Positions 1 to 6,257 of a DNA stretch of 6,637 nt are shown here, in pieces. The position numbers and the translations under genes were made by a program. This DNA is from Bacteroidota bacterium (lineage in GTDB: Bacteria; Bacteroidota; Bacteroidia; Bacteroidales; VadinHA17), in the NCBI GenBank assembly GCA_030611395.1, contig JAUWPX010000082.1, positions 1 to 6,637 on the forward strand. Direction: 5' to 3'. The number at the start of each line of letters is the position of its first letter. The first letter of the stretch is position 1. The notes below the pieces were generated by a model. That model worked only from the letters and a program-made list of their open reading frames with translations. It was not told the DNA's origin and did not search any database.

Positions 1-331
1 TATGTGAAAATAATTCAGCCCGAACCTTTTTCCTGGCTTTATTCTTCAATTTCAATGTTTACTATTTATAATCTGGCTGACAAAAGTTTTCTTTTTTCTC
101 CCCAACTTAGTTATAAGCCGTTAACAAATTTCGAAATTTTGCTCTGGCCGGTTTTTTTCTTTGGTAATAACCATGCGGAATATGGTAGTAAGCAATTTAA
201 AAGGAAGGTGGAAATATGGATGCGTTTTTACTTTTAAGCAAGCTTCAATGCCAGGGAACGCAGCATTACATTGCCTGCCACCTATTATCAGTACACTCAT
301 TTTCAAATCCGGTACCTGAAAGAGAGAATGC
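1..331. other. Stretch with no supportable gene
   Basis: This AT-rich DNA lies downstream of the 250-aa gene. Short open frames exist on both strands (plus 4-237, 77 codons; minus 354-121, 77 codons). They overlap each other, lack ribosome binding sites, resemble no family I know, and one runs into the 3' end of the neighbouring gene. I see no tRNA, no strong hairpin terminator, no terminal inverted repeat and no tandem repeat. It may be plain intergenic sequence, a decayed gene or part of a dispersed repeat continuing beyond the window edge. Confidence 0.5.
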
Positions 332-1084
332 CTATTTTTCTTTGGTATATGCATCCCTTAACCGGGCAAGTTTTTTTCTAAAAATATCACAATCAAAATT
401 CGGATTGAATTCCGGATTGCCGGTTATTTTACCGGTTTCATAATTAAAATATCCTTTCACAAATTTGTTGGACAAAGTATAAACTACATCGTTATTTTCA
501 TCATGGAATGGAGGAACTTCAGTTAATATTTGTTCAACAAAAGCTTCAGGGGGTGAGATTCTTTTTAATTCTTCGCTATAGTAATTATAGATTTCAGTTG
601 AAATTAAGAGGATCAAAACATTTTTACCAAAATACTTGCTCCGGCTGTGTTTATAAATCAGGTCCAATCTATCCTGGGTAATTTTATATGCAGTTTTATA
701 GAAGGAATATCTGAACTGAAATCCTTCTTTACAAACCTTGTCTGCAATGGCTTTTTCCTGTGTATAATGTAATAATAATATTTTCTCTTGTGTATCTTCA
801 AAGATGTAGTTCAGAATATTATCATTAAAAAACTTATCTTTTGTAACGATTTTTGTCAGTTCTACTATCTGAAGTTTCGACAATATCTTTGTCAATTCCT
901 CTTTTTCTAATTCCGGATACTGGATATTTAATTTGTCAAAAATCAGCTGGATATAATTGTCTTTTTTCTTTAGCTGTATATAGAGATATCCTATTATTAC
1001 AATAAGAAGGAGAAAAAGCCCAAGTTCAAGGTATGGACGGATTGAATAATTTATGAGACTTGAAATTGAAAATATATTTCCCAT
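332..1084 (-). CDS. Hypothetical membrane-anchored protein, unknown function
   Basis: I do not recognise this 250-aa protein. It has one hydrophobic segment at about residues 18-37, followed by basic residues (QLKKK), implying an N-terminal anchor with the rest in the cytoplasm. Residues 41-100 are charged and probably helical. A mixed alpha/beta-looking region begins at LLLHYTQEKAIADKV (103-117) and continues with KEGFQF (119-124) and KNVLILLIS (154-162). The C-terminal part has GYFNYETGKITGNPEFNPNF (211-230) and a basic helix. The order 'strand ending in H-x-T, helix, EGF' vaguely resembles the first elements of ADP-ribosyltransferase-like folds, but this is only a pattern impression. The ATG at 1084 has no Shine-Dalgarno sequence. 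The gene is uninterrupted over 250 codons, the only long frame here, which supports it being real. Its link to the rnf genes is only positional. Confidence 0.75.
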   Translation of the reverse strand: MGNIFSISSLINYSIRPYLELGLFLLLIVIIGYLYIQLKKKDNYIQLIFDKLNIQYPELEKEELTKILSKLQIVELTKIVTKDKFFNDNILNYIFEDTQEKILLLHYTQEKAIADKVCKEGFQFRYSFYKTAYKITQDRLDLIYKHSRSKYFGKNVLILLISTEIYNYYSEELKRISPPEAFVEQILTEVPPFHDENNDVVYTLSNKFVKGYFNYETGKITGNPEFNPNFDCDIFRKKLARLRDAYTKEK

Positions 1085-1102
1085 TTTTAGTCTGTTTTAG
1101 TC

Positions 1103-1131
1103 AAAAACAACCAACTTTCAATATGGTTGTT
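1103..1131 (-). terminator. Weak hairpin with T-tract after rnfA, possible terminator or leader structure
   Basis: Eight-base arms AACAACCA and TGGTTGTT (1131-1124 and 1113-1106 read on the minus strand) enclose a 10-nt loop. TTT follows, giving a T-rich end. The stem is AT-rich and the T-run is short, so termination would be inefficient. It ends only about 20 nt before the start of the 250-aa gene. It could equally be a structure in that gene's 5' leader or an operator. Confidence 0.35.
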
Positions 1132-1180
1132 AAATTTTGAATTCGATTAATTTATTTTATAGTCCGAACTTATCCTGAAG

Positions 1181-1212
1181 CAAAATTAGTAAAAGAACAT
1201 AAGATAGACAAA
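1181..1212 (-). promoter_or_regulatory. Bacteroidota-type promoter candidate upstream of the 250-aa gene
   Basis: On the minus strand TTTG (1212-1209) is followed after 20 nt by TAATTTTG (1188-1181). This fits the Bacteroidota housekeeping consensus of TTTG near -33 and TAnnTTTG near -7. Transcription would begin at about 1175 and give a leader of about 90 nt before the ATG at 1084. It lies in the spacer after rnfA, suggesting the 250-aa gene can be expressed separately from the rnf operon. AT-rich DNA makes chance matches possible. Confidence 0.45.
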
Positions 1213-1237
1213 AAAAATATTGTGTGTGTAAACGATA

Positions 1238-1810
1238 CTAAACTATTCCTGTAAATCCCATAAAGGCCATAGCAAGCAGTCCGGCTACAATAAAAGCAAT
1301 AGGAACGCCTTTCATGGGTTCCGGAACATCCACTAATTTAAGTTGTTCCCTGATACCGGAAATAAGTAATAGTGCCATGCCGAATCCTATGGCATTTGCA
1401 ATTGAAAAAACTACGCTTTCAATCAGGTTATAATCGTTCTGAACGGCAAGAATAGCAACACCCAGAATGGCACAGTTTGTTGTGATCAGGGGGAGGAAAA
1501 TACCGAGAGCCTGGTAAAGTACAGGACTTGCTTTCTTAAGCACTATCTCAACCATTTGAACCAGAGCAGCAATCACAAGAATAAAAGTTATTGTCTGCAT
1601 AAATGAGATACCGAAAGGAATAAGAATATAATGCTGAAGAAGATATGTGACAATAGTAGCTATTACCATTACGAAGGTCACTGCACCGGTCATGCCGATA
1701 GCAGTTTCTACTCTATTTGAAACGCCAATAAACGGACATACACCCAGAAATTTTGCCAAAACAATATTGTTGACAAAAATTGCTGATATAATTATGATGA
1801 TATAATTCAT
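1238..1810 (-). CDS. rnfA: Rnf electron transport complex subunit A (membrane core)
   Basis: A 190-aa integral membrane protein, paralogue and partner of RnfE, with six predicted helices (about 4-22, 38-58, 70-90, 100-124, 132-152, 168-188). The loop motifs are NNIVLAKFLGVCPFIGVS (14-31, C25) and FLPLITTNCAILGVA (105-119, C113). These cysteines are the expected half of the intramembrane Fe-S site shared with RnfE C25 and C108. The family has inverted topology between the two paralogues. The start 13 nt after rnfE lacks a clear Shine-Dalgarno sequence. It is the last gene of the rnf cluster; a 153-nt spacer follows. Family and length match well. Confidence 0.97.
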   Translation of the reverse strand: MNYIIIIISAIFVNNIVLAKFLGVCPFIGVSNRVETAIGMTGAVTFVMVIATIVTYLLQHYILIPFGISFMQTITFILVIAALVQMVEIVLKKASPVLYQALGIFLPLITTNCAILGVAILAVQNDYNLIESVVFSIANAIGFGMALLLISGIREQLKLVDVPEPMKGVPIAFIVAGLLAMAFMGFTGIV

Positions 1811-1823
1811 AGTAGTTGTTTCT

Positions 1824-2411
1824 TTAAGCAGTTTTCTTATTGATTTTGTTCATTATCATGATGAGGTATCCCAGGGCAATAAATGCTCCGGGAGCGAGTA
1901 TAAAAAGAAGTATTCCATCGCCTGGAATAAATTTGAAACCCAGAAATGATCCGCTGCCGAGTATCTCCCTGACTCCACCCAGAAAAAAGAGTGCCATAGT
2001 AAACCCGAGCCCCATCCCCAGGCCATCAACAACTGAAGATACGAAGGTATTCTTTGAAGCAAAAGCTTCTGCACGCCCTAAAACAAGACAGTTAACCACT
2101 ATTAATGGGATAAACAAACCGAGTTCATCAAACAGGCCGGGTAGATATGCCTGCATTAATAACTCAACAATAGTAACAAACGATGCAATGATAACAATGA
2201 ATGAAGGGATCCTTACCTTGTCAGGAATAAAATTTTTAACCAGGGTAACTACAATATTTGACATAAGCAATACAAATGTTGTTGCCAGTCCCATTCCCAC
2301 TCCGTTAATTACTGAAGTTGTTACACCTAGCGTAGGACATAATCCAAGGAACAGAACGAACACTGCATTTTCCCTAAAGATTCCTTTATTAAAATTCTTC
2401 CACCGGTTCAT
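1824..2411 (-). CDS. rnfE: Rnf electron transport complex subunit E (membrane core)
   Basis: A 195-aa polytopic protein of the RnfA/RnfE/NqrD/NqrE family with six predicted membrane helices (about 15-34, 38-60, 70-88, 98-118, 127-147, 165-187). Two conserved loops each hold one cysteine: LGLCPTLGVTTS (C25) and PLIVVNCLVLGRAEAF (C108). In solved Rnf and Nqr structures the equivalent cysteines of the RnfA-RnfE pair jointly bind an Fe-S cluster in the middle of the membrane. The acidic residues after the second loop (RAEAF) distinguish RnfE from RnfA. The gene overlaps rnfG by 4 nt, has a strong ribosome binding site, and is separated from rnfA by 13 nt. Length and motifs are normal. Confidence 0.96.
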   Translation of the reverse strand: MNRWKNFNKGIFRENAVFVLFLGLCPTLGVTTSVINGVGMGLATTFVLLMSNIVVTLVKNFIPDKVRIPSFIVIIASFVTIVELLMQAYLPGLFDELGLFIPLIVVNCLVLGRAEAFASKNTFVSSVVDGLGMGLGFTMALFFLGGVREILGSGSFLGFKFIPGDGILLFILAPGAFIALGYLIMIMNKINKKTA

Positions 2412-2986
2412 TTTTTACCTCCTTTCAGATAAGCATTATAGGCTCGATTTACTGCATCGCAATATGCACGGGAACTTATTGTCGAAGCTGTAATTGCATC
2501 AACATCACCACCATCATTTTTTACACTCAAATCAAAATTTTCCGGATTAACACCTTGAAACTGCAAACTAAAGTCAGATTTACTCTTTGACATTTTGTCG
2601 CCCAGACCCGGTGTTTCTTTGTGCCCGAGAACAACTATATCATTAATTGAACCATCTGGTAATATCCCGACCATTAACTTAATATTTCCACTGAACCCTT
2701 TATTTGTAAATGTTTCAATTGCTGTTCCAACCAGCCTGTTATTCTCACGTGCCGGATAAAAATATAAAGTATCATTATCAATGGCTATTTTATATACCTC
2801 CTCATTTGGTAGATTATTGAATTCGGGAAGAACCTCATTGATTGCTTTCATTTTTGCAGCCTGTTTAGCAGCGGCAATTGGTGTTTTGGTAAATTCATAC
2901 ACGAATCCCAGGGCAGTTGATGCTGCTAATGTTATTACAAACAGGGTGAAAACCATATTTGCAAAAGCAGGTTCTTTCTTAGCCAT
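2408..2986 (-). CDS. rnfG: Rnf electron transport complex subunit G (FMN-binding)
   Basis: A 192-aa subunit with one N-terminal membrane helix (about 9-30) and an extracytoplasmic FMN-binding domain. Typical motifs are GHKETPGLGDKM (121-132) and DAITASTISSRA (163-174) near the C-terminus. T169 corresponds to the threonine that carries covalent FMN through a phosphoester bond in RnfG/NqrC. The usual G-A-T is replaced by A-S-T, but the threonine and following serines are kept. Attachment would need an ApbE-type flavin transferase, which is not encoded in this window. The gene overlaps rnfD by 8 nt and rnfE by 4 nt (ATGA), and its start has a strong Shine-Dalgarno sequence. Length is normal. Its role is electron relay on the outer face of the membrane between the core and RnfD. 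Confidence 0.95.
   Translation of the reverse strand: MAKKEPAFANMVFTLFVITLAASTALGFVYEFTKTPIAAAKQAAKMKAINEVLPEFNNLPNEEVYKIAIDNDTLYFYPARENNRLVGTAIETFTNKGFSGNIKLMVGILPDGSINDIVVLGHKETPGLGDKMSKSKSDFSLQFQGVNPENFDLSVKNDGGDVDAITASTISSRAYCDAVNRAYNAYLKGGKK
2417..2425 (-). promoter_or_regulatory. Strong ribosome binding site of rnfE inside the end of rnfG
   Basis: AAAGGAGGT on the minus strand, with 6 nt between AGGAGG and the rnfE ATG at 2411. It is encoded by the Lys-Gly-Gly codons at the C-terminus of RnfG. It has the same spacing as the rnfG site and supports coupled translation across the ATGA overlap. Confidence 0.8.
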
Positions 2987-3980
2987 TTTTCACCTCCTCT
3001 CCAAATCGCTTTGGTTTGATATAGTAATTTATCAGTGGAACAAATCCGTTCATAATAAGTATTGCAAATTGAACACCTTCAGGGTAAGATCCGAATAATC
3101 TGATTACTACTGTTAATATTCCGATGCTGATCCCGTATAAAATCATTCCTTTCTCTGTCATGGGCGAAGTAACGTAATCGGTCGCCATAAAAATTGCTCC
3201 CAGTAGTATTCCTCCTGACAGAATATGGAAAAGGGGATCGGCATTTTGTTCCGGATTGATTAGCCAGAGAATACCTGTGAAAATTACAACAGTAAGGATT
3301 ATTGATACAGGTATATGCCAGGTAATAATCTTTCTTAAAAGCATATATGCCAGACCAAGAATTAATGCAACAGCAGCAACTTCCCCAATTGATCCACTCA
3401 TGTTGCCAAAGAATAATTGTCGGTAAGTCGGGATATTATCCATCAGGTGGGAAATGGAGTCTCCTTTACCCAGTCCTTCTTTTATAATACTTAGTGGAGT
3501 TGGTCCGGTGGTTGCATCAATATATTGAGTTTGAAATCCTTGTGCATCGGGCCAGCTTGCCATTTTGGCGGGAAAAGAAATAAAAAGGAAAACCCTTCCA
3601 ACAAGTGCCGGATTGAAGGGATTATTACCCAATCCACCGAATGATAATTTGCCTACTCCAATTGCAAACAGACTTCCGAGAATAATAAGGTGAGCAGGGA
3701 AATTGGAAGGAAGGCACAAGGAAAGCAATAAGCCTGTAATAACTGCTGAGCCATCCTGGATCGTGTTTTTTTTCTGCAAAAGGAACTTCTGGATCAGGAA
3801 CTCAAATAAAACTGACGAAGTTACCGATACCGATATAACGATTACGGAACCCCACCCAAAATACAGGATTGAAGCCAGCGTTGCAGGGATAAGAGCGATG
3901 ATGACACCATGCATAAGATTCGGAGTTGTTTCTTTTCCGTAGATATGTGGCGAAGGGGAAACCGTTAGTAATTTACTCAT
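2979..3980 (-). CDS. rnfD: Rnf electron transport complex subunit D (membrane FMN subunit)
   Basis: A 333-aa polytopic inner-membrane protein of the NqrB/RnfD family with about nine or ten hydrophobic segments spread from residue 23 to 320. Family hallmarks are GGLGNNPFNPALVGR (115-129) and FMATDYVTSPMT (264-275). The flavin-attachment region reads TTGPTPLS (157-164). By comparison with the SGAT-type motif of NqrB/RnfD, T161 is the expected site of covalent FMN; here proline stands where alanine is usual. In known complexes RnfD helps couple electron transfer to ion movement. The start ATG lies 65 nt after rnfC and has no recognisable Shine-Dalgarno sequence, which is common in Bacteroidota. 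The last 8 nt overlap rnfG, and the final codons (GEEVKNG) contain the strong ribosome binding site of rnfG. Length is normal for the family. Confidence 0.96.
   Translation of the reverse strand: MSKLLTVSPSPHIYGKETTPNLMHGVIIALIPATLASILYFGWGSVIVISVSVTSSVLFEFLIQKFLLQKKNTIQDGSAVITGLLLSLCLPSNFPAHLIILGSLFAIGVGKLSFGGLGNNPFNPALVGRVFLFISFPAKMASWPDAQGFQTQYIDATTGPTPLSIIKEGLGKGDSISHLMDNIPTYRQLFFGNMSGSIGEVAAVALILGLAYMLLRKIITWHIPVSIILTVVIFTGILWLINPEQNADPLFHILSGGILLGAIFMATDYVTSPMTEKGMILYGISIGILTVVIRLFGSYPEGVQFAILIMNGFVPLINYYIKPKRFGEEVKNG
2991..2998 (-). promoter_or_regulatory. Strong ribosome binding site of rnfG inside the end of rnfD
   Basis: AGGAGGTG on the minus strand, with 6 nt between AGGAGG and the rnfG ATG at 2986. 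It is embedded in the terminal Glu-Glu-Val codons of rnfD. It is a near-perfect anti-16S match, unlike the starts of rnfA, rnfC and rnfD, and it fixes the rnfG start. Confidence 0.8.
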
Positions 3981-4030
3981 ATGAGGTCAATTTATATTTT
4001 TCACACATAATATATAACATATCTGGAAGA

Positions 4031-4044
4031 ATGGAATATTCCAT
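4031..4044. repeat. Perfect 14-bp palindrome in the rnfC-rnfD gap
   Basis: The sequence ATGGAATATTCCAT reads the same on both strands and begins one base after the rnfC stop. It lies in the only sizeable gap inside the rnf cluster (3981-4045). It could bind a dimeric regulator or form a small 5-bp hairpin with a 4-nt loop in the mRNA. There is no following T-run, so it is not a convincing terminator. The remaining gap sequence is AT-rich. It contains TATGTGTG (minus strand, 4009-4002), one base off TAnnTTTG, but with no matching upstream TTTG element. Function is unknown. Confidence 0.5.
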
Positions 4045-4045
4045 C

Positions 4046-5383
4046 TCAGTTCCTTTCTCTGATTATTTTATTCACTTCTGTTTTACCAAGTCGGATAAAG
4101 TCGAGTAAAGGTCTGTTTGCCGGGCAGATATAGCTGCATGAACCACATTCGATACAATCTAAAACCATTTCTTTTTCCAGCCTGTAAAAATCCCCGGTTT
4201 GAGCTAAAGGCATTAATAAATATGGCTCAAGACCCATAGGGCAAACGGATACACATTTTGAACACCGGATGCATGGCTCAACCTGTTTTCTTTTTGTTTC
4301 ATTTTCAGGTAAAACAAGTATTCCTGACATTCCTTTTATTACGGGTACATCCAGTGAGTTGAGGGCTTTGCCCATCATTAACCCGCCGCTTATTACTTTG
4401 CCTGTATTTTCCGGGAAACCGCCGGCTGCTTCAATGAGGAACCGGATTGGGGTGCCAATCCTGACAACAAAATTGGATGGTTTTTTCAATGATTTACCGG
4501 AAACGGTTACTATCCTGTTTATCAGCGGTTTGTTTTTTTGAACAGCTTCGTAAACCGCGTATGCTGTCGAAACATTATGAACAATAACGCCTACATCGAT
4601 AGGTAATTTCCTGGAAGGGACTTCCCTGCCCGTAAGAGCTTTTATAAGTTGTTTTTCACCTCCCTGGGGGTACTTTACTTCTAAAGGAAATACTTCAATT
4701 CCCGTAAATGTTGAAGCGATATCCTTTAAATGATAAACAGCATCAGCTTTATTATTTTCGATCCCGATCATTGCTTTCCTGACATTAAGGACTCTCATAA
4801 GGATACTGATACCCACCATCATTTCCTCACCATATTCAAGCATTAACCTGTGGTCAGAAGTTAAATATGGTTCACACTCAACCCCGTTAATTATAAGTGC
4901 TTCTGCATTTTTACCCTTGGGTAGTATAAGTTTAACATGTGACGGGAATGCTGCACCTCCTAATCCTACAATGCCTGATTCACGGATTTTTTCTAATATC
5001 TCATCTTTTGAAAGCGTGATATCTTTTCGGAGATCAGTTGATTGAATTATGTTTTCTTCCCACTCATCTCCCTCAACCTCAATAACTATTGCAGGTTTTT
5101 TATAACCGGTAAGATCAGGTATTGAATCGATTCTAACAACTTTTCCTGAAACTGATGAGTGAATATTTGCTGACACAAATCCTCTGCCATGCGCAATTAA
5201 CTGTCCGGCTTTAACAGTATCCCCTTTGCTGACAACAGGTATTGCAGGTACACCCATATGTTGAGAGAGTAGAATAGTCACTTTCTCCGGGAGTGGTAAT
5301 ATTTCAACAGGGCTTTTCTCCGTGAGTTTATACTCCGCCGGATGAATTCCTCCCTTTCTGAATGTTTTTAACATTTTACTCAT
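4046..5383 (-). CDS. rnfC: Rnf electron transport complex subunit C (NAD(H)-reacting subunit)
   Basis: A 445-aa peripheral subunit where electrons are exchanged with NAD+/NADH. The RnfC barrel-sandwich-type N-terminus contains GGIHP (11-15). A glycine-rich stretch GIVGLGGAAFP (137-147), like the flavin/NADH site of complex I NuoF, is followed by NGVECEPYLTSD (166-177) and YPQGGEKQL (238-246). Two classical [4Fe-4S] motifs lie near the C-terminus: C371/C374/C377/C381 and C410/C413/C416/C420, each followed by proline. No membrane helix is evident, as expected. The tail is short and lacks the long alanine/lysine-rich extension of enterobacterial RsxC. The first ATG (5383) overlaps rnfB by 8 nt; a second Met at codon 4 would leave a 1-nt gap, and neither has a strong ribosome binding site, so the start is uncertain by three codons. 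A 65-nt gap separates it from rnfD. Confidence 0.97.
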   Translation of the reverse strand: MSKMLKTFRKGGIHPAEYKLTEKSPVEILPLPEKVTILLSQHMGVPAIPVVSKGDTVKAGQLIAHGRGFVSANIHSSVSGKVVRIDSIPDLTGYKKPAIVIEVEGDEWEENIIQSTDLRKDITLSKDEILEKIRESGIVGLGGAAFPSHVKLILPKGKNAEALIINGVECEPYLTSDHRLMLEYGEEMMVGISILMRVLNVRKAMIGIENNKADAVYHLKDIASTFTGIEVFPLEVKYPQGGEKQLIKALTGREVPSRKLPIDVGVIVHNVSTAYAVYEAVQKNKPLINRIVTVSGKSLKKPSNFVVRIGTPIRFLIEAAGGFPENTGKVISGGLMMGKALNSLDVPVIKGMSGILVLPENETKRKQVEPCIRCSKCVSVCPMGLEPYLLMPLAQTGDFYRLEKEMVLDCIECGSCSYICPANRPLLDFIRLGKTEVNKIIRERN

Positions 5384-6257
5384 CCCGTTTCATTAAAGCA
5401 TCTAATAGTGTTGTCTTTTCTTTATCCGTTTTTGTTCTTCGGGGCGGAAAATTGATCTCGAGTATTGCATCAGTTGGGCATTCAGTGACACATCTTCTGC
5501 ATAATACACACATATCTGAATCGATAAAAGCCAGATTATTGCCCATTGTGATTGCTTCAAATTCACAAACTTTGAAACATTTTGTACATCCAATGCAGGC
5601 AACAGAACAGTATTTCTTAGCAATTCCGCCTTTTTCCGTATTAATACATGAAACAAATATGTGCCTGTCTTTTTTATTTTGTTTTCTTAGTTCAATAATA
5701 TCTCTCGGACAAGCTTCAACACAAGCACCACAGGCAGTACAATTTTCATCAATTACAACCGGCAGACCGGTTTTTCTATTCATATATATGGCTTCAAATT
5801 CACATACTACCACACAATCATCCATACCAAGGCATCCTACAGGGCAATCAGTGTCACCGATATATAATGCGGATGCTACTGCACATGATGAAGCACCGTC
5901 GTAATGGTTTGTTCTAGGTCTGTTCTCAAATGATCCTGAGCACCGTATAACGGCAACCCTCGGATCAGTTTGTTTTGCTTCTTTGCCCAGGAGATTTGCC
6001 ACAATATCCATAGTTTCCTGTCCGCCTACCGGGCAGTACAGATCATCAAGAGAGTCAGTATGTACACATGCCTCTGCGAAATTCCTGCAGCCGGGATACC
6101 CGCATCCTCCACAATTGGCAGCCGGCAGTGCATCCTCAATATCATGTATTACAGGATCTTCAGGAACCTTGAATTTTTGTGCAACAAGGTAAAGTATTAT
6201 TGCAGCTACAATACCCATAGAACTGAGAGATAATATGGTTATCAATATGCTGCTCAT
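5376..6257 (-). CDS. rnfB: Rnf electron transport complex subunit B (multi-cluster ferredoxin)
   Basis: A 293-aa Fe-S protein expected to accept electrons from reduced ferredoxin and pass them into the Rnf complex at the inner membrane. An N-terminal helix (about 5-27) anchors it. The 4Fe-4S domain follows, with C49, C52, C57 and C75 in the context NCGGCGYPGC. Ferredoxin-like groups then appear: C138/C142/C148/C152 (irregular spacing), C173/C176/C179/C183 (CTACGACVEACP), C221/C224/C227/C231, and C250/C253/C256/C260 ending in CP. There are 25 cysteines in total. The protein is clearly longer than the roughly 190-residue gammaproteobacterial RnfB/RsxB, and it resembles the larger multi-cluster form of anaerobes. 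The ATG overlaps the rseC stop by 4 nt and has a modest AGGA just upstream (6261-6264). The end overlaps rnfC by 8 nt. Identity is secure; the exact number of clusters is inferred. Confidence 0.96.
   Translation of the reverse strand: MSSILITILSLSSMGIVAAIILYLVAQKFKVPEDPVIHDIEDALPAANCGGCGYPGCRNFAEACVHTDSLDDLYCPVGGQETMDIVANLLGKEAKQTDPRVAVIRCSGSFENRPRTNHYDGASSCAVASALYIGDTDCPVGCLGMDDCVVVCEFEAIYMNRKTGLPVVIDENCTACGACVEACPRDIIELRKQNKKDRHIFVSCINTEKGGIAKKYCSVACIGCTKCFKVCEFEAITMGNNLAFIDSDMCVLCRRCVTECPTDAILEINFPPRRTKTDKEKTTLLDALMKRDE

Noticed and set aside
4..237. 77-codon open frame on the plus strand at the window edge
   Set aside because: It has aromatic-rich low-plausibility composition, no ribosome binding site and no family match. 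It is better explained as chance in AT-rich DNA.
121..354. 77-codon open frame on the minus strand after the 250-aa gene
   Set aside because: It overlaps the 3' end of the 250-aa gene by 23 nt, has no ribosome binding site and no recognisable family; an opposite-strand frame of equal length covers half of it.
411..440. Inverted CCGGT/ACCGG repeat near the end of the 250-aa gene
   Set aside because: It has only five-base arms and lies inside coding sequence; such short repeats are expected by chance.
1209..1218. Run of eight T (minus strand) shortly after rnfA as an intrinsic terminator
   Set aside because: No GC-containing hairpin precedes the T-run; the upstream sequence is a short ACACAC stretch that cannot fold.
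1840..2493. 217-codon open frame on the plus strand
   Set aside because: It is antisense to rnfE and the end of rnfG, both of which have clear family motifs. Its composition is rich in P, S, T and N, as expected for a shadow frame, and it has no known domain.
4002..4009. TATGTGTG as a promoter -7 box for rnfD
   Set aside because: It has one mismatch to TAnnTTTG and no TTTG element at the proper distance upstream; rnfD is most likely read from the operon transcript.
5362..5904. 180-codon open frame on the plus strand
   Set aside because: It lies opposite the cysteine-rich half of rnfB. Its Ser/Thr/Ala/Gln-rich translation is the mirror of Cys-rich codons, not a protein family.
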